In this document: in pieces, positions 1 to 6,502 of the stretch
Layout of the letters: each line of letters begins with the position of its first letter
Position numbering within the stretch: position 1 is the first letter of the stretch
Assembly (NCBI GenBank): GCA_016649475.1
Contig: JAENXP010000081.1
Span: 1-7,838, forward strand
Origin: Burkholderiales bacterium
Lineage (GTDB): Bacteria; Pseudomonadota; Gammaproteobacteria; Burkholderiales; SG8-39
Reading direction: 5' to 3'
DNA: 7,838 nucleotides
The notes under the pieces: model-generated
The model's database searches: none
The model's input: the letters and a program-made list of their open reading frames with translations, nothing else
Told to the model about the DNA's origin: nothing
Translations under genes and position numbers: made by a program

Positions 1-39
1 CTATGGACTGCGGCTAGGGACTGCGCGAACACCGCAACT

Positions 40-56
40 CCGGCTACCGGGTTTTT
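40..56 (+). terminator. Weak terminator-like hairpin before coxB
   Basis: A short CCGG / CCGG stem with a 3-base CTA loop, extendable by one T-G wobble pair, is followed by five T residues at 52-56. It could end a transcript entering from the left, but the stem is only 4-5 bp. It may also be chance in G+C-rich DNA. Confidence 0.2.
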
Positions 57-73
57 GAGGCTACGAGGAAATC

Positions 74-1201
74 ATGAATAGCAAACTGGGACGACTGACG
101 GGCGGCCTGCTGCTGGCGCTCTACGCGGGGCTGGCGTCCGCCGCCTACCAACTCAATTTTCAGCCGCCTGTGACCCGGATCGCGAGCGAAATCTACGATC
201 TGCACATGCTGATGATGTACGTCATCCTGGTGATTTTCTGCGTCGTCTTCGGCGTGATGTTCTACTCCATCTACGCTCACCGCAAGTCCGTCGGCCACAA
301 GGCCGAGCAGTTTCACGAGAACACCACGGTGGAAATCATCTGGACCGTGATCCCCTTCGTCATCCTCATCGCCATGGCCTGGCCCGCGACCAAGACCTTG
401 ATCGCGTTCAAGGATACGGCCAACCCGGACATCACCATCAAGGCCACCGGCTACCAGTGGAAATGGGGTTACGATTACATCAAGGGCGAAGGCGAGGGCG
501 TTGCGTTTCTGTCCGCGCTGGCAACGCCGCAGGATCAGATCCACAACCAGAAACCCAAAGGCGAGAATTACCTGCTCGAGGTGGACAATCCGATGGTGGT
601 GCCGGTGGGCAAGAAAGTGCGCATACTCACCACCGCCAACGATGTCATCCATTCGTTCTGGGTGCCGGCCTTCGGCATCAAGCAGGACGCCATTCCCGGC
701 TTCGTGCGCGACACCTGGTTCAAAGCCGAAAAAGAAGGCATCTACCGCGGCCAGTGCGCCGAACTGTGCGGCAAGGACCACGGTTTCATGCCCATCGTGG
801 TCGAGGTTGTTTCGGCGCAAAAATATACGCAGTGGGTCGCCGACCAGAATCAGAAAAAGGCTGCGGCCGCCGAGGATCCGAACAAGCAGTGGAGCGCGGA
901 CGAACTGAACGCCAGGGGCGAGAAAGTGTATGCCGCCAACTGCGCTGCCTGCCACCAGCCGACCGGCAAGGGCCTGCCGCCGGCATTCCCCGCGCTGGAC
1001 GGCTCCAAGATCGCGACCGGCGACAAGAACGCGCACATCGACATGGTGCTGAACGGCAAGGCCGGCACCACCATGGCCGCTTTCGGCAAGCAGCTCTCGG
1101 ACACCGACATCGCCGCCGTGGTCACCTACGAGCGCAACGCCTGGGGCAACAAGACCGGCGACGCGGTACAGCCGGCTGAAGTCAAAGCGGCAAGAAAGTA
1201 A
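74..1201 (+). CDS. coxB: Cytochrome c oxidase subunit II with fused C-terminal cytochrome c domain
   Basis: This subunit takes electrons into complex IV through the binuclear CuA centre; the extra c-type domain makes it a caa3-style subunit. The 375-residue product begins with a signal peptide (about residues 1-23, ending ASA). Two membrane helices follow at about 45-66 and 88-107, then the periplasmic cupredoxin domain. The aromatic run YQWKWGY (127-133) is the usual electron-entry patch. CuA ligands are complete: H193 in VIHSFW, then C228, E230, C232, H236 and M239 in CAELCGKDHGFM. A Lys/Ala-rich linker (about 258-275) leads to a class I cytochrome c domain with heme site CAACH (290-294) and M334 as the likely distal ligand. 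E87, just before the second helix, may be the conserved K-channel entry Glu. The ATG at 74 follows a GAGGA Shine-Dalgarno at 65-69. It heads the operon, 107 bp before coxA. Confidence 0.97.
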   Translation: MNSKLGRLTGGLLLALYAGLASAAYQLNFQPPVTRIASEIYDLHMLMMYVILVIFCVVFGVMFYSIYAHRKSVGHKAEQFHENTTVEIIWTVIPFVILIAMAWPATKTLIAFKDTANPDITIKATGYQWKWGYDYIKGEGEGVAFLSALATPQDQIHNQKPKGENYLLEVDNPMVVPVGKKVRILTTANDVIHSFWVPAFGIKQDAIPGFVRDTWFKAEKEGIYRGQCAELCGKDHGFMPIVVEVVSAQKYTQWVADQNQKKAAAAEDPNKQWSADELNARGEKVYAANCAACHQPTGKGLPPAFPALDGSKIATGDKNAHIDMVLNGKAGTTMAAFGKQLSDTDIAAVVTYERNAWGNKTGDAVQPAEVKAARK

Positions 1202-1203
1202 GG

Positions 1204-1230
1204 GCGCCTGACGGAGTTTTCGTCGGGCGC
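1204..1230 (+). other. Intercistronic stem-loop between coxB and coxA
   Basis: A 10-bp stem (1204-1213 with 1221-1230, one T-G wobble) encloses a 7-base loop. It begins two bases after the coxB stop codon. No T-run follows, so it does not look like a rho-independent terminator. An mRNA 3'-end stabiliser or processing site that uncouples coxB from coxA levels is a reasonable inference. The conserved intergenic motif at 1234-1263 lies just 3' of it. Confidence 0.6.
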
Positions 1231-1233
1231 GAG

Positions 1234-1263
1234 ATTTAGGGGAGCACGAGGGGAGATGTCCCG
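1234..1263 (+). repeat. Dispersed intergenic motif, copy 1 (upstream of coxA)
   Basis: The core is AGGGGAGCACGAGGGGAG (1238-1255), then three variable bases and TCCC. It matches copy 2 at 5080-5108 in 23 of 29 ungapped positions, and the reverse strand at 7480-7455 (copy 3) in 20 of 26. It sits 45 bases before the coxA start. Whether it is a regulator site or a dispersed repeat cannot be told from one locus. Confidence 0.5.
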
Positions 1264-1308
1264 TCGTTCCGCAAGACGCTCTCAAGATTCGATTTTCAGG
1301 AGAAACGC

Positions 1309-2913
1309 ATGAGCGCAGTCATCGATACCCACGGCCACGGTCACGCAGATCACGATGGCCACGAACACCATCCTTCCGGGCTGATGCGCTGGGTGACCAC
1401 CACCAACCACAAGGACATCGGTACGATGTACCTGTGGTTCTCGTTCACCATGCTGCTTCTGGGCGGAGTGCTGGCGCTGACGCTGCGCCTGGAGCTGTTC
1501 CAGCCCGGCATCCAGATCGTCAATCCGGAGTTCTTCAACCAGCTCACCACCATGCACGGTCTGATCATGGTGTTCGGCGCGATCATGCCGGCCTTCGTCG
1601 GTTTCGCCAACTGGCAGATACCGATGATGATAGGCGCTCCCGACATGGCGTTCGCGCGCATGAACAACTGGAGTTTCTGGTTGCTGCCGGTGGCGGCGTC
1701 GCTGCTGGTGATTTCGTTCTTCGTTCCGGGCGGCGCGCCCGCGGCCGGCTGGACCATCTATGCGCCGCTCTCGACCCAGATGGGCCCGGGAATGGATCTG
1801 GGCATTTTCGCCCTGCACATCATGGGTGCCTCCAGCATCATGGGCTCCATCAATATCGTCACGACGATCCTCAATATGCGCGCCCCTGGCATGACGCTGA
1901 TGAAAATGCCGATGTTCGTGTGGACCTGGTTGATCACCGCCTACCTGTTGATCGCGGTGATGCCGGTGCTCGCCGGTGCGATCACCATGGTGCTCGCCGA
2001 CCGCCATTTCGGCACATCGTTCTTCAACGCCGCCGGTGGCGGCGACCCGGTGATGTTCCAGCACATCTTCTGGTTCTTCGGCCATCCCGAGGTCTACATC
2101 ATGATCCTGCCGGCGTTCGGCATCATCAGCCAGGTGATTCCGGCGTTCGCGAGGAAGCCCCTGTTCGGCTACGCGTCTATGGTGTACGCCACCTCGTCGA
2201 TTGCGATCCTTTCCTTCATCGTCTGGGCGCACCACATGTTTACCGTGGGGATGCCCACCGCCGGGCTGCTGTTCTTCATGTACGCCACCATGCTGATCGC
2301 GGTACCCACCGGGGTGAAGGTGTTCAACTGGCTTGCCACCATGTGGAAGGGCTCGATGACCTTCGAAACCCCGATGCTGTTCGCGGTCGGCTTCATTTTC
2401 GTGTTCACGATGGGCGGTTTCACCGGACTGATGCTCGCGATCATGCCGGTGGACGTCCAGCTGCAGGACACCTATTATGTGGTGGCGCACTTCCACTACG
2501 TGCTGGTGGCCGGGTCGCTGTATGCGATCTTTGCCGGCACCTATTTCTGGATTCCCAAGTGGACCGGCCGTATGTATGACGAAACCCTGGGCAAGTGGCA
2601 TTTCTGGCTGTCGCTGGTGTTCTTCAACATCACTTTCTTCCCGATGCATTTTCTGGGGCTCGCGGGCATGCCGCGGCGCATCCCGGATTACGCCAGCCAG
2701 TTCACCGAGTTCAACCAGATCGCCACCGTCGGCGCGTTCGGATTCGGCCTGAGCCAGTTGCTGTTCCTGTATATCGTGCTCAAGGTCAGCGTGTTCGCGC
2801 AGGGCGAGAAGGCGCCGGCCAAACCCTGGGAGGGCGCGGACACATTGGAATGGACGCATCTGCCGAGCCCTGCCCCGTATCACAGTTTCCATGAGGCGCC
2901 GGAAGTCAAATGA
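1309..2913 (+). CDS. coxA: Cytochrome c oxidase subunit I, A1-type heme-copper oxidase
   Basis: This is the catalytic, proton-pumping subunit that reduces O2 to water at the heme a3-CuB site. The product has 534 residues with the usual twelve membrane helices. Low-spin heme ligands are H83 and H396, and H394 (in HFHY) binds heme a3. CuB ligands are H259, H308 and H309; Y263 of the HPEVY motif is the Tyr expected to crosslink to H259. D-channel residues are present (N101, D112 in GAPDMAF, N119, and E261 in HPEVY), as is the K-channel Lys K337 in TGVKVFNW. E261 plus Y263 place it in the A1 subfamily. Residues 8-21 contain seven His, ahead of the usual TTNHKDIG start of the fold. The ATG at 1309 follows AGGAG at 1298-1302. 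The stop overlaps the next small ORF by 4 bases. Confidence 0.98.
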   Translation: MSAVIDTHGHGHADHDGHEHHPSGLMRWVTTTNHKDIGTMYLWFSFTMLLLGGVLALTLRLELFQPGIQIVNPEFFNQLTTMHGLIMVFGAIMPAFVGFANWQIPMMIGAPDMAFARMNNWSFWLLPVAASLLVISFFVPGGAPAAGWTIYAPLSTQMGPGMDLGIFALHIMGASSIMGSINIVTTILNMRAPGMTLMKMPMFVWTWLITAYLLIAVMPVLAGAITMVLADRHFGTSFFNAAGGGDPVMFQHIFWFFGHPEVYIMILPAFGIISQVIPAFARKPLFGYASMVYATSSIAILSFIVWAHHMFTVGMPTAGLLFFMYATMLIAVPTGVKVFNWLATMWKGSMTFETPMLFAVGFIFVFTMGGFTGLMLAIMPVDVQLQDTYYVVAHFHYVLVAGSLYAIFAGTYFWIPKWTGRMYDETLGKWHFWLSLVFFNITFFPMHFLGLAGMPRRIPDYASQFTEFNQIATVGAFGFGLSQLLFLYIVLKVSVFAQGEKAPAKPWEGADTLEWTHLPSPAPYHSFHEAPEVK

Positions 2914-3035
2914 TGATGTCCGGGACCAGCATGAACCGGGAACAGCCGCACAACAAAAGAACCGCACTGGTCCTGGCTGCGGTCGCGCTCGTGTTCTTCC
3001 TGGCAATCGTGCTCAAGTACTGGGTGGCGGAATGA
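2910..3035 (+). CDS. CoxD-like cytochrome oxidase small assembly protein
   Basis: A 41-residue single-pass membrane protein, with one hydrophobic helix (about residues 19-36, [18 protein letters not shown]) after a charged N-terminus. Its ATG overlaps the coxA stop (ATGA) and its own TGA overlaps the ctaG ATG in the same way. Proteins of about 35-40 residues with this pattern occur at this position in betaproteobacterial cox operons and are annotated as small assembly proteins; the mechanism is unknown. Four in-frame ATGs exist (2910, 2913, 2916, 2931). The one at 2931 gives a 34-residue MNREQ... product and has a GGGA at 2922-2925, so it is a real alternative. I prefer 2910 because of the overlap pattern. 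Confidence 0.75.
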   Translation: MMMSGTSMNREQPHNKRTALVLAAVALVFFLAIVLKYWVAE

Positions 3036-3595
3036 GCGCTACCGTCACGGCTTCCGCGTCCAACCGGCGCATGCTGAAGAAGCTGCTGGTGGTGGCCCTG
3101 GGCATGTTTGGATTCGGCTTCGCTTTGGTGCCGCTATACAACAAGGTGTGCGAGGTCGCGGGTCTGCGCGACCTGTGGCAGCCCGGTCAGGCGGACGCTG
3201 CGACGTCGAACACCCAGGTGGACCTGACACGCACGCTGACCATCGAGTTCGACTCCAATATCCGCATGCTGCCGTGGACTTTCAAACCCATGGCATCGAG
3301 CGTGGAAATCCACCCGGGCGAGCTGACGCAGATGGTGTACGAAGTGAGAAATACGCTCGACGAACCGGTCACCGGCCAGGCGGTGCCCAGCTACGGGCCC
3401 AGGCTCGCAGGGCAGTACTTCAGGAAACTGGAATGTTTCTGCTTTACCCAGCAGACGCTGGCGGCGGGCGAGGTGCGGCAGATGCCGGTGGTGTTCGTGA
3501 TCGATCCGAACCTGCCCAAAGACGTCAACACCATCACGCTTTCCTACACCTTTTTCCGCGTTGATGGCGCGAACGTGAAGGCGGGTAAGGGGTGA
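3032..3595 (+). CDS. ctaG: Cytochrome c oxidase assembly protein CtaG/Cox11 (CuB copper chaperone)
   Basis: Cox11-family proteins deliver copper to the CuB site of subunit I. The 187-residue product has a short cytoplasmic N-terminus, one membrane helix (about 17-35) followed by the family signature LVPLYNKVC (C40), and a periplasmic immunoglobulin-like domain. The copper-binding pair C135-F-C137 lies in the expected CFCF motif. LPWTFKP (80-86) and the C-terminal LSYTFF are typical of the family. The frame is open further upstream to 2891 inside coxA, but homology starts at the ATG at 3032, which overlaps the preceding stop. The gene ends by overlapping the GTG of the next gene. Confidence 0.96.
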   Translation: MSATVTASASNRRMLKKLLVVALGMFGFGFALVPLYNKVCEVAGLRDLWQPGQADAATSNTQVDLTRTLTIEFDSNIRMLPWTFKPMASSVEIHPGELTQMVYEVRNTLDEPVTGQAVPSYGPRLAGQYFRKLECFCFTQQTLAAGEVRQMPVVFVIDPNLPKDVNTITLSYTFFRVDGANVKAGKG

Positions 3596-3807
3596 GCATC
3601 GCTCAGGCATCGAAAAAGGCTTCACCGCTGCAAGTGGTCCGGGCAGTGTTCTGGTCCTTCCTCGGCATACGCAAGCGCCGCGATTACGAGGTGGACAGCG
3701 TGGAGTTGAAGCCGCATCAGGTGATCGCTGCCGGCCTGGTCGGGGCATTGGTTTTCGTTGCAGGTTTGATATTGCTGGTGCGTTTTGTCATTGGCAGACT
3801 GGCATAA
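3592..3807 (+). CDS. DUF2970 family small membrane protein
   Basis: A 71-residue protein with a basic amphipathic N-terminal half (VVRAVFWSFLGIRKRRDYE, about 15-33) and one C-terminal membrane helix (about 46-68). The SFLGIRKRxxYE pattern followed by a helix is the DUF2970 signature, and the family is often found between ctaG and coxC in betaproteobacteria. Its biochemical role is not established; location suggests a part in oxidase assembly or stability. The start is GTG at 3592, overlapping the ctaG stop by 4 bases. Confidence 0.85.
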   Translation: MSIAQASKKASPLQVVRAVFWSFLGIRKRRDYEVDSVELKPHQVIAAGLVGALVFVAGLILLVRFVIGRLA

Positions 3808-3809
3808 AT

Positions 3810-3816
3810 GGAGGAG
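3810..3816 (+). promoter_or_regulatory. Ribosome binding site fixing the coxC start
   Basis: A near-consensus GGAGGAG lies 6 bases before the ATG at 3823. An in-frame ATG at 3808 would place this site inside the coding region, so the downstream ATG is preferred. Confidence 0.8.
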
Positions 3817-3822
3817 AAGAAC

Positions 3823-4674
3823 ATGAGCGATCATGCTCAGCATTATTTCGTGCCGCAACCGTCCCACTGGATGATCGTCGGCTCGTTCGCGCTGCTGTTC
3901 ATGGCGGTGGGCGCGGTGTTGTGGTTCAACGGCGCGGGCGTCGGCCGCTATAGCGTACTGCTCGGTTTCGCCCTGCTCGTGTTCATGATGTTCCGCTGGT
4001 TCGGCGACGTGGTGCGCGAATCCGAGAGCGGCAAGTATGGCAAGCAGGAGGATGTCTCGTTTCGCTGGGGCATGAGCTGGTTCATTTTTTCGGAAGTCAT
4101 GTTCTTCGCCGCATTTTTCGGCGCGCTTTTCTATGCGCGGGTGCTGTCCGTCCCCGATCTGGGCAGCCTGACAAGCAGGGAGCTGCTGTGGCCGGATTTC
4201 AGCGGACAGTGGCCCAGCGCCGGTCCGGGTTCCAGTGACCCGTTCACGCCGATGGCGGCCTGGGGCGTGCCTGCGCTCAACACTCTGTTGCTGCTTACCT
4301 CCGGCGTAACGCTCACCATCGCCCACTTCGGCATGATCGAGGGCAACCGCTTCAAGCTGAAGCTGTGGCTGTTCCTGACGATCGCGCTGGGCGTGACCTT
4401 CCTCGGATTCCAGATCTACGAATATTCACACGCCTATTCCGAGCTGAACCTCAAACTGAGCACCGGCATCTACGGCACGACCTTTTTCATGCTGACGGGC
4501 TTTCACGGGTTTCACGTGACCATAGGCGTGATCATGCTCACGACCATGCTGTTCCGCTCGTTCGCGGGGCACTTCAGGCCTGACCACCACTTCGCGTTCG
4601 AGGCGGTGGCCTGGTACTGGCACTTCGTCGACGTGGTCTGGCTGCTGCTGTTCATTTTCGTCTACTGGGTGTAG
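3823..4674 (+). CDS. coxC: Cytochrome c oxidase subunit III
   Basis: Subunit III has no redox centre; it stabilises CoxA and supports proton uptake and enzyme lifetime. The 283-residue product has about seven membrane helices. Recognisable family segments are FIFSEVMFFAAFFG (87-100, including the conserved membrane Glu E91), TGFHGFHVTIG (225-235) and the C-terminal FEAVAWYWHFVDVVWL (259-274). Length is normal. A start at 3808 would add only five residues (MEEKN) that are really the ribosome binding site. It is the last gene of the structural operon, 15 bases after DUF2970, and is followed by a strong terminator. Confidence 0.97.
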   Translation: MSDHAQHYFVPQPSHWMIVGSFALLFMAVGAVLWFNGAGVGRYSVLLGFALLVFMMFRWFGDVVRESESGKYGKQEDVSFRWGMSWFIFSEVMFFAAFFGALFYARVLSVPDLGSLTSRELLWPDFSGQWPSAGPGSSDPFTPMAAWGVPALNTLLLLTSGVTLTIAHFGMIEGNRFKLKLWLFLTIALGVTFLGFQIYEYSHAYSELNLKLSTGIYGTTFFMLTGFHGFHVTIGVIMLTTMLFRSFAGHFRPDHHFAFEAVAWYWHFVDVVWLLLFIFVYWV

Positions 4675-4749
4675 CGGCGGCGAACCGCCTTCGCGCAGAG
4701 CAAGGGATCGAGGACGGAGGACGGAAGAACCCCGCAGAGGGCCTTGCAC

Positions 4750-4778
4750 GCGCCGCACACTGTGCGGCGCTCTTTTTT
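4750..4778 (+). terminator. Rho-independent terminator of the coxBA-ctaG-coxC operon
   Basis: A perfect 9-bp G+C-rich stem (4750-4758 with 4762-4770) with a 3-base loop is followed by TCTTTTTT (4771-4778). It lies 76 bases after the coxC stop. No T-run flanks it on the other strand, so it acts only on + strand transcripts. It separates the structural genes from the assembly genes downstream. Confidence 0.92.
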
Positions 4779-4822
4779 GGACCGGCCGGAGGGGCCCGGC
4801 TGCGGAACTGCAGAGACGACGT

Positions 4823-5020
4823 TCAGGAAACCTTTCCCGGGATCAAGCCGAAATAGTAGCCCGCCATCAACAGCAGGAACAAGGTTACCGACAGGCCGAC
4901 TCGCAGGGCCAGCGCAGTGACGGTGCGTTTGGATTGGCCGCGGTCGGTGACCAGGAAGAACAGCGCAGAGGCGAGGCTGGCGAGGATCAGCAGCAGGAAT
5001 ATGATGACGATGATTTTCAT
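4823..5020 (-). CDS. Twin transmembrane protein, DUF2909 family
   Basis: A 65-residue protein made almost wholly of two membrane helices (about 2-24 and 38-59) joined by a short polar loop (TDRGQSKRT, 25-33). The opening MKIIVIIFLLLILASLASAL and the loop fit DUF2909, which is commonly found beside surf1 and coxC in betaproteobacteria. Function is unknown. The frame stays open 31 codons further upstream, but that stretch is polar, crosses a strong hairpin and lacks family resemblance, so the Met at 5018-5020 is chosen. No clear Shine-Dalgarno precedes it. It is the only - strand gene in the window: tail-to-tail with coxC and divergent from surf1. Confidence 0.8.
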   Translation of the reverse strand: MKIIVIIFLLLILASLASALFFLVTDRGQSKRTVTALALRVGLSVTLFLLLMAGYYFGLIPGKVS

Positions 5021-5042
5021 TGCGGACGCCGATGGAATGTTG

Positions 5043-5080
5043 TTGGCACCCGCTGCAATATTCTTTTTGCAGCGGGCCAA
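5043..5080. repeat. Long inverted repeat in the DUF2909/surf1 divergent gap
   Basis: The arms TTGG-CCCGCTGCAA (5043-5046 and 5049-5058, with a 2-base CA bulge) and TTGCAGCGGGCCAA (5067-5080) form a 14-bp stem with an 8-base loop. It starts 23 bases from the DUF2909 start codon and sits 94 bases before surf1. It could be a regulator site for the divergent promoters or an RNA structure in the DUF2909 leader. No T-run of terminator quality follows on either strand. Confidence 0.75.
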
Positions 5081-5109
5081 TTTGGTGGAGCATGAGGGGA
5101 GGGATCCCC
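5080..5109 (+). repeat. Dispersed intergenic motif, copy 2 (upstream of surf1)
   Basis: The core GGAGCATGAGGGGAG (5087-5101) is followed by GGA and TCCCC; GGGGA / TCCCC can also pair as a 5-bp hairpin. It matches copy 1 (1234-1262) in 23 of 29 positions and directly abuts the inverted repeat at 5043-5080. It ends 65 bases before the surf1 start. Confidence 0.5.
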
Positions 5110-5174
5110 GCATATTGAAGATGGATCCAAGTGTATCCCAGTCAAACCGGCGTTACTAGAAAAGCCGCGCTTTC

Positions 5175-5882
5175 ATGCTAGGCGGCAGGCGCTTTCGTCC
5201 AGCGTTCCTGCCCGGCGTTGCCGCGCTCGCAGCAATCGCGCTCACGCTATCTCTCGGTAACTGGCAGTCGAGCCGCGCCGAGGAAAAACTAGCGCTCGGG
5301 CGCAACCTGGATGACGCTGCGCGCCGAGTGCAGTTGGCACTGCCGCCCAGCCCGGTCGATGCCCACGATTACGAGTTTGCCCGCGTCAGCGCGCGCGGCG
5401 AGTATTCGGCCCGGCACACTGTCCTGCTCGACAACAAGGTATTGCGCGGCGTCGCCGGCTACCAGGTGCTGACCCCGCTGAAGATAGTCGGCGGCGACAT
5501 GAATGTGCTGGTCAACCGCGGCTGGGTTGCAGCGGGCACCCGGCGCGACATCCTGCCGCAGATCAGCACGCCGGCTGGAATCACGGCGGTCGAAGGGATC
5601 GCCCTCGTGCCCGGCAGCCACATTTTCGAACTGGGTACGACGACCGAGGAAGGCATCGTGTGGCAGAATCTGGTGCTTGCGCGCTACGCGAAATGGTCCG
5701 GGCTCAAGCTGCAGCCGGTCGTGCTGCAACAGACGAGCGCGGCCGCCGATGGCCTGGAACGCGTCTGGGCCAGACCGGATACCGGAGCGGACAAACACCG
5801 CGGCTACGCATTCCAGTGGTACGCGCTTGCAACGACGATCTTGATTGCCTATGTCGCATTCAGCTTCAAACGCACTGCCTGA
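5175..5882 (+). CDS. surf1: SURF1 family cytochrome oxidase biogenesis protein
   Basis: SURF1/Shy1 proteins assist insertion of heme A into subunit I; bacterial homologues bind heme. The 235-residue product has the family topology: an N-terminal helix (about 10-28), a large periplasmic domain, and a C-terminal helix (about 214-230). Signature motifs are LGNWQ (27-31), LVNRGWV (112-118), VWQNL (162-166) and HRGYAFQWYALA (208-219). H208 corresponds to the His proposed to bind heme in this family. The ATG at 5175 has only a weak purine-rich AGAAAAG upstream. It opens the assembly-gene unit after a 154-bp divergent gap, and its last 32 bases overlap the next gene. Confidence 0.94.
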   Translation: MLGGRRFRPAFLPGVAALAAIALTLSLGNWQSSRAEEKLALGRNLDDAARRVQLALPPSPVDAHDYEFARVSARGEYSARHTVLLDNKVLRGVAGYQVLTPLKIVGGDMNVLVNRGWVAAGTRRDILPQISTPAGITAVEGIALVPGSHIFELGTTTEEGIVWQNLVLARYAKWSGLKLQPVVLQQTSAAADGLERVWARPDTGADKHRGYAFQWYALATTILIAYVAFSFKRTA

Positions 5883-6444
5883 TCCGCGCCCCGGGCGCAG
5901 GAAGATGCTCGCGATCGCGGCCTTGTGCCTCGCGCCCTTTGTTGCCGCGCTGATCGCCTACTTCTACTGGCAGCCGCAGGGCGGCATGAATTATGGCGAG
6001 CTCATTCCGGCGCATCCGCTGACCGATCTGCCTCTGCGCCACCTGGATCAGCGTGCGGTGAGGCTATCGGCGTTCAGGGGCAAGTGGATACTGCTGCAGC
6101 TGGACACGGCGGAGTGCGCCGCGCCCTGCCGGGCCAAGCTGTACAACATGCGCCAGGTGCGCCTCGCGCAGGGACGCGAGATGGAGCGCATCGAGCGCGT
6201 CTGGCTGATCCTGGATGAGGCGCCGCTGGAGACGCTGCTGATGCGCGAATACGACGGCACGCGCATGCTGCGCGCAAGCGGCAGCCCCTTGGTCGCCGAG
6301 TTTCCCCCGAAGGGCGGAGCGCGCGATCATATCTATCTGATCGACCCGCTCGGCAACCTCATGCTGCGCTTTCCCAAGGATGCCGACCCGCGCAGGATGC
6401 GCAAGGACTTGTCGCGCCTGCTGCGGGCTTCGCGCGTCGGTTAG
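5851..6444 (+). CDS. Membrane-anchored Sco/thioredoxin-like protein, putative cox assembly factor
   Basis: A 197-residue protein with a basic N-terminus (RPGRRK), one membrane helix (about 19-39) and a periplasmic domain of thioredoxin-like pattern. LTDLPLRHLDQRAVRLSAF (57-75) then GKWILLQLD (78-86) resembles the first strands of Sco/TlpA folds. A CxxxC motif follows (C89-AAP-C93), and later DHIYLIDPLGNLMLRFP (159-175), with H160 placed like the third copper ligand of Sco. Genes of this kind, usually named only hypothetical or transmembrane, sit between surf1 and ctaA/ctaB in betaproteobacteria. A copper or thiol role in CuA assembly is inference. ATG 5851 lies inside surf1 in another frame; ATG 5905 is possible, but the AGGAAG directly abutting it leaves no normal spacing. 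Confidence 0.8.
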   Translation: MSHSASNALPDPRPGRRKMLAIAALCLAPFVAALIAYFYWQPQGGMNYGELIPAHPLTDLPLRHLDQRAVRLSAFRGKWILLQLDTAECAAPCRAKLYNMRQVRLAQGREMERIERVWLILDEAPLETLLMREYDGTRMLRASGSPLVAEFPPKGGARDHIYLIDPLGNLMLRFPKDADPRRMRKDLSRLLRASRVG

Positions 6445-6502
6445 GAGCGGCCGCCGGTGAACCCCGTGATAAACTGCCTCGTTATTCTTCGGCGCTAAGC
6501 TC

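Noticed and set aside
52..76. A fourth copy of the intergenic motif just before coxB (hairpin, T-run, CTACGAGGA)
   Set aside because: Only about ACGAGG is shared, and those bases are the coxB ribosome binding site. The match is too short to separate from chance.
44..1285. A 413-codon open frame on the - strand opposite coxB
   Set aside because: coxB has complete CuA and heme c motifs on the other strand, and the antisense product has no recognisable domain. It runs through the intercistronic hairpin and is an artefact of G+C-rich codons.
1282..3006. A 574-codon open frame on the - strand opposite coxA
   Set aside because: It is His/Arg/Glu/Gln-rich low-complexity sequence with no domain. 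It mirrors the codon bias of coxA, whose catalytic motifs are all intact, so it is an antisense shadow.
4779..4822. A terminator for the - strand DUF2909 gene
   Set aside because: Several short G+C-rich pairings such as CCGG/CCGG exist, but none has a T-run on the - strand, and the strong hairpin at 4750-4770 lacks one on that side.
6445..6502. A sigma70 promoter for ctaB (GATAAACT-like -10)
   Set aside because: No matching -35 hexamer stands at a suitable distance, and the 58-bp gap fits simple read-through from the upstream gene.
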